A DNA stretch of 64,000 nt from the NCBI GenBank assembly GCA_936450465.1, contig OW388296.1, positions 54,736,431-54,800,430 of the forward strand, read 5' to 3'. The position numbers were made by a program, and so were the translations under genes. Shown here piece by piece: positions 47,196 through 58,249 of this stretch. Under the pieces are notes generated by a model. That model saw only the letters and a list, made by a program, of their open reading frames with translations, had not been told where the DNA came from and made no database searches. The first letter of the stretch is position 1. Each line of letters opens with the position of its first letter. This stretch comes from Gibbula magus. Lineage: Eukaryota; Mollusca; Gastropoda; Trochida; Trochidae.

Positions 47196-47409
47196 GCATT
47201 ACGTAGAATGCAATAAAGGAAAATCCGTTAATGACATCACAATCTTGTTCGCGCGCTATTCCTGGCGGTAGTATCTGTGAAATAAACATTGGATTGACGA
47301 AAAATGAAAATCGTTTACAATGCATCATTTTGTAGACGAAATATATCTCTATCGATTTATATGATGTATACGTGTTGAAAAAAATAATTTTATATTGAGA
47401 AACATAACT

Positions 47410-47771
47410 TTAAAGGGGCAGTAGCACGTTTTTTGTAAATTTTATTTTTTCAAATTTCCTATTTATAATGATAGCTTATGTCATTCATATTTACTTTAGA
47501 GGGTAAAACATCTTATTACACAAACCAATTATCCGTAGTGGAAATAACGGTGTTGCGTATAAAGCAAAATTTGCAAGGCGGCCATTTTATTGTGAACACA
47601 TTTTACTATTTTGAAATACAAAAACGATTCCCATGGCTTTACAGAACCATGTACATTCATTTTAAACTTGATTTTCCGAAGAGAAAGGGGTGTTTTACTA
47701 TTGGAAACATTATTTTTCAAATACATTTCATCGACGTATTTCAGCGAAAAAACGTGCTTCTGCCCCTTTAA
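47410..47771. mobile_element. 362-bp MITE with TTAA flanks
   Basis: TTAAaggggcagtagcacg to cgtgcttctgcccctTTAA. Same length and order of internal blocks (agagggtaaaacatct, ggcggccatttta, cccatggcttta) as 9370-9731. Open frames inside are not genes. Confidence 0.92.
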
Positions 47772-47934
47772 CGGAATGACAGCTGTTCGTTTTCTGATTC
47801 AGGTTAACAACGTTGGTGTAAATAGTTTGAATCGATTTAAATAATGAATTTTATTAACATTCAGGTATGCGTAGAGAAAGCTACAATTGTTTGTCTGAAA
47901 CTGTGACAAAGTAACTTGAAATGTTCATGGTTAG

Positions 47935-48090
47935 ATGAGGTTCTTTTTGGGTTTTGTGTCGTTTACAATAGTACCTCACACCGACTAGTGTTATACCAGG
48001 GAGAGAACCTACAACCCCATTGCGGCTATGCATTACAGTAGAAGCTGCGAGTACCGACTGGAAGTAGCGAACCATGGTTGGCACTGTTCC
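47935..48090 (-). mobile_element. Diverged SINE body, minus strand
   Basis: The complement reads ctacttccagtcggtactcg, aatgcatagccgcaatgggg, ttctctccctggtataacac, collinear with the body of the SINE at 19782-20087. The tRNA-like head is not recognisable. Confidence 0.65.
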
Positions 48091-49284
48091 TGAATTATAT
48101 CAAACAATTGCAGAAGGGCGTTAAAATGCACAACTTTATCATCTCGTTAATTTTCTATGAATATCAAATGATGCCCAAATTGTCAAGGCACATGTGTTCA
48201 CTAAACCATGTAAATAAGGATGTTCAACTCCTATAGGATAAGGGGGGACACCGAATAGCAAGAATTTTCTCATACAATTAGATGGTAACGTGCTATGCAC
48301 ATTGTGCATTCAAACGAAACTTTCACGTAAAATCTGCTTATTACATCAGCTGAGAATATTCTTCAAGAGATACATGTAAACCACCCCAGTTATGTAAACC
48401 ATCATGACGTTCTGACAATAGGTGTTGAATACACGCTTTGCAGAACAACTGATGGCGGACATACTAAGGACTACATCCCCGATATCTAGTACACATGTAA
48501 TTTGAGAAATAATATAAAATTGCATGTACTTGGTTGACACAAATGAAAAGTTCAGAAACGGAAAACGACCAGTTTGTCTTCTCTTAAAGGTTAAACTACT
48601 TTTGTATCAATAAAATGCCCATATTTATATTCTATATAGCATATTAAAAAGGTGGGAATGGCAGGCATATATAATGCATATATAATGCATATAATATCAC
48701 GTAATTACATATCTGTATACAGATGCATATAGGTTTAATCTGCAGCTCATCACGCTTGCATGGTTTATCATCTAAGACTGAATATTTTCATATGAAATTA
48801 TAAACTTATGCTAGCTCATCATTCTGGCGAGTTTCGTTCATTAAAAGAATAGATGTTAGAGAGAGGCATCTATGACTCGCACACTGTAACTCAATATTTG
48901 ATCTCTTATTGTCTTACTTACTTAAACACATTATGTATTCATAATTGTGCAAAAACAATGACTATCCATCCCAAATATGCACTGAATATTTTCCCTGTCT
49001 TCAAACAAACATACTCCAAATTACACAACTAGAGACTTACTAAGAATGTTGCAACGAATATCCATAGTCCAATTTGAACTCCTGGTGACGTCATTTTGAA
49101 AGGTCTATATAGCATATCGTTGATAAAAGCAATTGTAATTAATCAAGGTTTATTCATAATGATTAATCATACTAGATATGGATATGTTAATATTACTACT
49201 GTGACTAAATATTGTACATTACTCTGTCACGTTATGTATATCGTTCGATACAAATATATATTATCTTAGTGAGAGATAAAGGTG

Positions 49285-49646
49285 TTAAAGGGGCAGTAGC
49301 ACGTTTTTTTAAATTTTATTTTTTTTAATTTCCCATTCATAATGATAGTTTATGTAATTTATATTTACTTTTCAGCCTAAATCATCTTATTACATAAAAC
49401 AACTATCCGTAGTGGTAATAACTGTGCTGCGTATAAAGCAAAAATTACATGGCGGCCATTTTATTGTGAACACAATTTATTATTTTCGAATTTCAAAAAC
49501 TATTCCCATGACCTTACGGAACCATGTACACGCATTTTTAACTTGATTTTCTGAAGAGAGAAGGGTGTTTTACTGTTGGTGACATTAATGTTCAAATACA
49601 TTTCATAGACTTATTTCAGCGAAAAAACGTGCTACTGCCCCTTTAA
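49285..49646. mobile_element. 362-bp MITE with TTAA flanks
   Basis: TTAAaggggcagtagcacg to cgtgctactgcccctTTAA, the third copy of identical length. It lies 1.5 kb from the 47410 copy, in the same orientation. Confidence 0.92.
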
Positions 49647-50697
49647 AGGGAAGGTTCTGTTAGAAGTGTTAAAGGAATACTCTTGTTCATACGTTATTAA
49701 TACATGATTATAACGCAATCAAGTTCAAACATATTACCGAGGGTAGCATTTTGATGACTAATATCTGATAATTCGAAGACTAACTGGTATTCATTAAAAC
49801 ATAAAAAACAATGAGACGAAGTCATTCATCGGCTACGAGTTTGGAAAGCGTTGCTACGATGAAAGACATTGTAGAACAGTCTCAAGATAATTGTGTTCTT
49901 ACTTTAAGGATAGTCTACACGTGTTTTATTACTAAAATTTGTAAAATAGTAAATATACACCGTTTTTCTCATTTCATGTATGGCACAAATAAAATGGCGG
50001 ATACTCGAATAGCAAATTCAGTGACCCCGGTAATACCTGATTCGGGTCAATAACCCTTAAATTACATCACCTGTCCTCCCCAGGTGTAACGAGTTAGCCA
50101 ATAGTGGCCTTTCATGAAATCTCCCGGACCTCAACGACATATCCGGGCACTTGACCTTTGTAATTGCCTTCAGCGTCACTTCCGATAATGTAACAATGAC
50201 TACGTCAATGAGTGTACTTTTCGTCCGTGTGAATGCTTAAAGATGCATCCATTGTGTTTCACATTTGGCTTTAATACGGGCTAAAATACTATAAGCGTCG
50301 ATTTAAGTTCAAATTACACTCAACTTGCATATTCATCCTAATCGGCCAATGTATCAAAAATACTAGTTTCCAATGAAAATCGAGCAACATCATTGTGCAG
50401 AAACCGAAACTAACACGTCTCATTTATTTCCAGTAGTTTCAATATATATCAAACATTATCAACCCAATTTGATGTTTTTGTCTGTTGTAAGAAAGTTCCA
50501 AAATTACGTTTAACTAACTTGGTAACTCGGCAACAATCAATACTTCTCGATAACGCATCATCATTTATAACGTATGGCATAATCTCCAAAAACAAAATGG
50601 ATGCACCTTTAAGCACTAAATGTTCTTTTAATAATCCATTTGAAAAATCTTAGCGATCACGCCAATATGAATTATTAGATTCTTGAATTATTAACAT

Positions 50698-51216
50698 TGA
50701 GTGACGCTGTAGCACGATTTGTTTACTGAAATAAAGTGCTCACACAAAAATATAAATAAGTGTTACCGACGGCTAAATAATACTGATGTATTACAAAAAG
50801 AGTTCAAAAACGAATATAATTGCTTCTGTTAAGCCTGTGAGTCTTATTTCCCCATCAAGCGGCCATTTTAAGTGTTCACATTAAAACCATCGCTCGACGG
50901 AAATTCAAGTGATCTGACTGACGTGGCGTTACCTAAAGTAAAGTAGAGTTATAAATATGATATTCTTCCTGCCTGAATCTCAAATTCAAATGACCTTTAA
51001 ATCTACCTCTCACGCTGACAAAATCCACACCACTGTCGCTTTATACGTCGCACATTTTCTTCGAATACGGATAACCGTTTTCTATGGATACGGCTTATCG
51101 GGTGGTGTAATGAGATGTTTTACCAATTAACGTACCAATATAACGTATAAGCTTTAATAATTACTGGCACATTTGAGAAATCATAATTTGAAAAAAACAT
51201 GCTACAGCGCCTTTAA
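50698..51216. mobile_element. Longer MITE variant (~0.5 kb)
   Basis: Left gacgctgtagcacgatttg, right catgctacagcgcctTTAA. Internal blocks (gcggccatttta, cggataaccg, gagatgttttacc) are shared with the 362-bp family. The left TTAA is eroded. Confidence 0.65.
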
Positions 51217-51780
51217 CATTTTGCTGTGCCCATGTATACCATTTCAGAATGCTTCGTTGCAATAAATCTTACCATTGTTTATTTGCTGTGTGCTTCATAT
51301 ATTCATTTATATTAAAACAAACATACAATGCCATTAACATTGCTTTTTTATCACCACATATCACTATTTTTCAACCACCTTAGATAATCACAGACGAATA
51401 CTTTCGACAGTTTGGTCAAACATATTTGTCCTGGTGATTAAATTAATTTTATGGACGTCGTTTGTCGATGATTGCAGAATTCCTGCAAAGATTTGACGAT
51501 CGTTATAATTGAAGAATTTGAGCGACGTTTGTTATTAGTTAATTGCGTATCAAAATTTATATACATGCAGTACAAGTCGATATATGGGTGTTAACACCTG
51601 GTGTGGTACCCGTTATGAATGTTGGATGGACGTTATGGATAAATTGTCCAACATTGTCGATTATTTTAATGAATTCTTGAATTAAATACTTTGTTAATGA
51701 CTCTTGATATATAAAAGACGAAACATTAAATAATCCAACGACAAAAGAGCCATAAGGTTCGATAACTCTGTCAAAATCAT

Positions 51781-52239
51781 ATGAACACATATAAACGTTA
51801 CTTCACTGTTATACATAAAGCAATTTGCCAAATGTGGCAAAGTGACTGGGAACATGGCACCAATGCCAGACATATGTACAACTTATGCCCTAAAGTCAAT
51901 AAGCATGTAAAGATTCGTCGTCAAAAGAGAAGAGATGAAGTCGTTTTGACTCGATTAAGACTCGGTCACTGTGGCTTAAATGCATACAAACACATTTTAG
52001 ACAAGGATAAATCTCCAATGTGTCAGGATTGTGCTGGCAATTACCCAGAAACTGTTTTTCATGTTTTAATTGAGTGCGAGGGACATAATATCCATCGTCA
52101 AGAACTTATAGAGGTGGTATCATCAAGATCAAGTACCTTCGATCTGAGGTCTATTCTTGGAGAAAACCTGCTGTATGGTGACATTCAAAGAGCCCTTTTA
52201 GATTACGTATGCAATACGGGCAAATATGACTGCATATGA
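51781..52239 (+). pseudogene. LINE C-terminal domain with CCHC knuckle, truncated
   Basis: An intact 152-codon frame, but its ATG and first three codons are the duplicated host target site. Element homology begins after that. It holds TRLRLGHCGLNAYK and CQDCAGNYPETVFHVLIEC, a C-X2-C-X9-H-X4-C knuckle as at the C-terminus of I/Nimb-type LINEs. No reverse transcriptase is included. The frame has no stop or shift, suggesting a fairly recent insertion. Confidence 0.85.
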
Positions 52240-52384
52240 ATCTTTTTTAACCTCTTGTATAATTATTTTCTAATCTTTTTAATCCTTTTATATGCCGGGC
52301 GCATATAGGCCATTTGTTGGCCCAACGTCGCCCTTAATTCCACCTACCTACCTACCTACCTACCTACCTACCTACCTACCTACC
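51791..52384 (+). mobile_element. 5'-truncated LINE insertion (I/Nimb-like tail) with 11-bp target duplication
   Basis: Direct repeats tatgaacacat at 51780-51790 and 52385-52395 bracket a LINE tail. It has 149 codons of C-terminal polyprotein, a ~100-base 3' UTR (ccgggcgcatataggccatt) and a (tacc)n tail (52342-52385). Confidence 0.88.
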
Positions 52385-52399
52385 TATGAACACATTACT

Positions 52400-55300
52400 T
52401 CCACTTTGGACAAAAGGGGAACAAGTGTTTTCTAGTTGATGTAAGGTACATGACAATTCACAAAATCGACCTTTATAGGATATAGTCTATCTCATCGTCG
52501 GATAGAAAATTAAGATACAATTAAAACATGTTGAAGGAACCATATCCACGAAGTATGTTTGTTTATTTCAATGAGATATTCTAGTTATTGTATTTCATAC
52601 ATTTGTGATACATACAGACGTCCTGAAAAGTTCCTTTACACAAAAATACCTCAAACGCACCGACCCTTTGATAGTACTCGAACCCATCCCAGCCTTTGTT
52701 AGAATAAAGGTCCATTGCCGAAACAATATCAAATCAATCAAGTGCTGGTCAGACATTAGTCTACGAAGTGTTTAATATCAAAGGTTTCATGAAAGGAAAT
52801 GTATTCTCATTGAATAATATATTTTGAACCCTAGTACACTATTTCCATATTAATATAATATATGTGCATGTATACAAATCATGTTAAGAGTCAGCTCGAT
52901 TACACGTGCACACCTCGATCCATATAGCTGGGGACTGTACTCGTTTATGTAAAAATTCAAAAATTATTCTAAAGTAAACAATGTATTATTCATAATCAAA
53001 ACGTGATCATCCATTCGCGCATGCGCTTAAAAGTGTCCTTAGCCACCCTAAAGTGTCGAATAAATACTCCATACGTAGATATTTCCTCTCTGACCCTACA
53101 CGCATCCCTACCCCAGCGTTCCCTTACCACCCCCTCTTTTGTCCCTTAATGGCCCCCAGCCTTGTAATCGTTACTCAAGTCCCGTCGCCATGGCACCCGG
53201 GGGCATGTCAAAGGCAGTGAAGTGGAACGCCCGTATCCCCATTCTCTGAGCAGCACGACTTTGTTGTAGCGAGGAACAAAGACCCGACTAGTCCAGTTAA
53301 AAACTACCTGCAGGACCGCTACCGTGGGACCAAGTTGGGACGACCGCTATCCACGTTTAGGGCTTTGTTGTAATTATCACTAGCCCTGAAAGTGCATTGA
53401 TGACGTTGAACGTCCATTCTCGTACACGGAGTACGGAAACAATGCAGGACTGTTTTTGCTGTATAATATCGACTCGTATCCCCGGGGTCCTGTGAGAAAA
53501 CGGCCACCATTTGAATATCCTCCTATACTTACTCTATATACTGTGAACTGCAGGATCAAGCGACAATAGACCGACTTAATGTCCCACAATCAAAGTGTGA
53601 ATAGTGATTACTGCACAAAGATACAGTATCGTGTTACCACCTGTGAAGTGTCAAAATGGGTCATTTAGTTTTAAAGGGTGTGTTTGAGTTTTTAGTAGTT
53701 TACACAAAGTACTCATTGACAATTGACGATGCATGGGAACGAAGATCAAGGTCACACGGTGACATGGGAAATCTTAAACATGTTTATTTGAAATTAAAAT
53801 GTTGCTATAACACGTGTTTATTAACAATGAACGATTTATATCTGAAGCATACATATTTTATTCCGAAATTCGACTTAATATTACTCGACAATGACGTCGG
53901 AAAATGACCGAAGGATAATATATCACAGGTCACAATTTCCAGTTACACCGGTTCACCATCGACCCACAATGAAACCAGCAGTAATGGATGACAATGTCAA
54001 GGAGCACCGGGTGATTGATTGTCCAGCATAACTAGCCACTATGGACAGGAGAATAATGCTCTCTCGGACAACTGACCACAATGGTCTCTGTCCCTTTTTG
54101 ATGTTGCCGACGTAACACCTTTGACAGGTGCATGAACGAGATGGTCACTGTTGGATGTCACGTCAAGAGAGAAAGGATTGTCAATTTTACTCAAAACCCC
54201 CATTTTAGCATTGAAAATGTTCGAATGAAGACATCGACTAACATATCGACGACTAATCAATGGTTTCCATGGACGAGATATCAAGATGGCCAACATGATT
54301 CGAAATATCCCTAATCTGAAGTTGGTTTTTTAATCCAACCGTACTAGTGTTTATTTACTGGACAAAGAAAGTTATGGATATTTGAATTTGTATGACAAAT
54401 ATTTTATCATTATGTCAATGAATAAACAGATCAGTCTTCATAATTTAAAAGTTTGCATATACCCCTAACTATTTCTGTCCAGTATATAATCGTAGTTTGT
54501 CGGTCTTTGAAGGAAAGTGTTAAAGAAAATGTAAAATTGAAACTTACGTCGAGTAAATCAGAATTATATTTAAAATGGAAATATTTAATATTATTTGAAA
54601 TTTACTAACTGCAACAAATTACAGTTTACACTAACCATGCTAGAGCCATGGAAGTGGTGATAGAATAGAAGCAATCCCAAGTGATTAGAATATCCTCATT
54701 CAAAATCATGAGAAAGGCGATAATTCTAAAAGTTTCTAAAATGAAGTACTTGCAAAAGGTGTACCAAAACGCTTAACGATGCAACTTCACCGCTATCTGT
54801 AAAATGATGTCGGTGCTCGAGGGATGGTCTATGATGCAATTCTTCGTTGTTTTCGTCTTCAAGATATTTAACATCAATAGTTCAAGTGTTATGTGATGTA
54901 AACACCATAAGGAAGTATATTTAGCAGAATGGGAAGGACTCATCCATTCAACGACATTAACCTTGTCATTGATTCTGAAGCGTTTGTTCCAACGTAATGG
55001 AACATTTGAATTAGATGTCATCAGTATATATAATGGTCTGTCAATAACGTAAAACTGTTATGTCATGGCGACAAAACTGATGTCACATTCATGAAGAATT
55101 TGTTTTTATTAGATTAATGATATTATTATAAAAGGGTAAAATTGAACTGAACCAATTCGATGTAGGGTTCATCCTACGTAAATCTGTGCAATAGAAATGT
55201 TATGAGATTTTTCTATTCTCTATGTTATTATCATCAATGTTTATCTATTTGAGACATTTTGCTCAGGGTCTTAACTTTGATAAGCATATATCATATATTT

Positions 55301-55500
55301 GGGAGTCAGGTCCAGTATAACCTCGAATTCAGTGTTCACAAATAATGCCCGTCACAATGTATTTTAAAAGGCAAACGCCATCACTAGCCCCATTGTTAAA
55401 GTGCCCAGTCACTGTTTTGAGTCCTCCATTGTTCAGAAGGAGTCTTGTAAAGCCAGCGTGTTACCTGGGGCTAAGTGAACTCACCATATCAAACCTGTTG
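52400..55500. other. Low-repeat intergenic region with GC-richer blocks
   Basis: No exon chain found. Blocks at 53110-53300 and 54080-54200 are GC-richer and hold motifs such as ccttaatggc, acaaag and tttgacaggtg that would suit developmental regulators. No coding frame is convincing. Confidence 0.35.
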
Positions 55501-55520
55501 CCCAAGTGAACTGAAATATG

Positions 55521-55534
55521 GTTACCATGGCAAC
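55521..55534. promoter_or_regulatory. Perfect palindromic RFX X-box
   Basis: GTTACCATGGCAAC fits the RFX consensus (GTNRCC-N0-3-RGYAAC) exactly. Two ccattgtt SOX-type sites lie ~90-150 bases upstream in the same GC-richer block. Function is not shown by sequence alone. Confidence 0.5.
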
Positions 55535-57039
55535 GTAAAATATCCACAAGCTCTTAACATTAGTGTAGCTTGTCAATTGTTCGAGATAAAAAAAAATCAA
55601 ATGGACTGATTCACTTCAAAGTTGTTCTTTTTAAACTGTATGTAATGTCTTTGTTTATTTTCACTTTCGCTTGGTTTCACTGGGGTTGACTCAGTGTGTT
55701 TTAAATAGCATACATTCTTTTCACAAGATATCGAATAATTTCACATACAATTCCACTTGTAAAGTTGTCTCAGCCTAACAAAGAAAGCATTATTTAACAA
55801 TGTTACATTTGTTCCGTCATCAAGATATGCTCATACGCGCGTAGTTATGAAGTTTCAAAGAATTTTTATTTTATTTTAACAAGCTGCACTGAAGGCCTTT
55901 ACAAATATAACCAAGTATATATCGGCGTTTTTGGCTATATAAATGTGGTCTTACCCGTTTAACGCCAATAGTTAACCGTTCCTCGTCTAATGAGCACTTT
56001 AAACTTTAAAGTATATCCTGTGGCACATTTTACTCTTGTATTGGCAACTACCTCAGGGAGTATGCACAAAATAGGCTTAACATTTATGTCAATCTTCTTA
56101 TGTCTCTCATTGAAACTGCAGTAAGGTTATCTTCGTGGGTTAGGTATTGTGCAACTGGACCCAGGTAATTTAAAGTATTTTTAGGCTACTTGCTTCGGTC
56201 GATCGCTTGTATTAAGTAGAGAACGTTATTTTGGTATACCCGTTCCATGAAGCCTATCCCAGTGCGTGCAGTGGTCTAGAGAACATGCAATTAACTCGTT
56301 ATCTTATGCAGCACGAAAGAAATACATACATCTTTATCAAAATACCAACTTACAGAAACACATATTGAAAGGATTTTGATTCACTTTCAGATGTGTTTAC
56401 CAAATTCAAACACAAACGTTGTATGTTTAAACATCAGTTGATGCAAGACTGATATTTAACAAAGGTTAATTAAGCCATGAGACAGCCACATCCTGACAAT
56501 ACACAGGCAATACTTGATTCGATCGATACCAATTGGATGTTGTTCCGAAGATGGGTGGACACGCAAGGTTTGTAAGACTGCAGGGCACAGTTTGAAGCAG
56601 AATTACCCTAGACTTAATCAAGTCATGTAATAGGAAAGCTTAAAGGGAAGGGCCTCGATTTTCAAAATAGGTTATTTCTCATTCCGAATTTCGTGACAGG
56701 TGGTGCATTGCGGCTACTTCAAAAGCGTTGAAATATAATTTGTAGAGATTGAAGTGAAAATACTTGTTACCATAGAGTGTTAGTTTTTTAAGTTTTCGGG
56801 TTGTTCCACAAGCTGTAAACAGTTTAATAATGGCTAATTGGTCATATACGCCAGAGATAAGACATCCCATAGTGAGGGAAATTACTTCAAAGTCGATCGA
56901 TTTTCAAGCGCCACGGTGCCAGCATAGAGTGGCTATAAAGTAAAGCGATAACTCAAGACGACATACCTTTTTCCGGTTACTATTCACAATCCAACAGGTT
57001 GTATGGTAAATGCCATGATGGCGGCCATGCTTAGATTTC

Positions 57040-58215
57040 TTGAAGCAGACGACACTTGTGAATGCTTGAGCAGACGATTATACAGGCTGGCCGAGTTTGG
57101 GACTGCAGAACCACTGAGACCTTGAAACCATCAGTGAATTCTACCAGTGCCAAGAGCAGTCAAGCCTCCCCATTTCAAGCCGCAGACGTCGTCTTGTGCT
57201 TCTTGTACTCCTTCCCGCCATTCGTCGTCTCGCCAGCTTCAACTCACCGAGGCAATTACACCGCAAAACAATATGGCGAACTGGGGGAATAATGGGAAAT
57301 GAGGCGAGGCGGAGACACAGGTTTAACGTGCTTTGCTGAGAAGCTAACCTCCCGAGTCAGTGGAGCGAGGTAAGCCTGGGCAGATCTCTTACCTCCATTT
57401 CCTCTCCCAGTACAACGCATATACTGCAGGACACACATCTCGGAGACAATCGCCATCGACTTGCGTCCCGTACAGATAGCACTGTTTATGCCAGAACCTG
57501 AGTTTTGTACAACTGACAATCAATAGCCAGAGCAAGGCCACGCTCTATTAAGCAAGGTGTGATATCTGCAGGCCTACCTTCTGCTGCGGGAGCTTTACAC
57601 ACGGGTGGTAGTTTCCTCTCACCTGACGGAGCCTACAGCCCTGGTCGTTCGAGTGATAGAGATACATCCTAATAGATTCTGTAACAGCTTGCACTATAAA
57701 GTCAATTATGCCGTTTTATAAATAAAGTGAATATTATAGTATTCTTTCAGTAAAAGTTTATCCATAATTCATGTATATGAAAGGAGAAATGAGAATTCAA
57801 TTAACATATAGAACAGTAAAATGTAACTTTATTCATTTTAGATATACCTGACGTTGCCATTATCATATATGGAAAGACTTGTATTAAGCCTGTCAACTTT
57901 CTGTGGTTGATATTCAAGGTGCACTCAGTGAATAGTCGAGAAGCTTACGTTCAAAATCGGGCGACTCATAGAAAGGGCTTCTCTGTGCCTGCCCTAATCA
58001 AGGTTGTTTTACATCAACATGTCCTTCTCCAGCATAATGACATGCGCTGGTGTAATATCTAAGCCAACTTCCCAAACGTATCTTTGCTGAATACTCACTC
58101 CTGTCTAGATCAGATGACGAACCTTCCTCTATGTATGGTACCGGGAAAACACGAGTCTGGATTGAGCCCGTGAATTCTACCAGTGCCATTCATAGCGACA
58201 GTCAAGGCCACAAAG
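57040..58215. repeat. GC-richer region with a locally repeated segment
   Basis: gtgaattctaccagtgcca occurs at ~57133 and ~58169, each followed by a cagtcaag(g)cc block. The region also has minus-strand donors such as GGAG|GTAAGAG and CAG|GTGAGAGG, and a 63-codon open frame at 58189-57998. It could be an unrecognised transposon or exons of an unknown gene. Confidence 0.35.
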
Positions 58216-58249
58216 GGCAGTAACTCCACAGCAGAACAAGTTACGTTAG

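Noticed and set aside
47881..48084. 67-codon minus-strand frame with exon-like look (acceptor aattcag)
   Set aside because: Most of it (to ~47935) aligns collinearly with the body of the SINE at 19782-20087.
54773..55021. 82-codon minus-strand frame
   Set aside because: No family resemblance or splice context; open by chance is possible in this composition.
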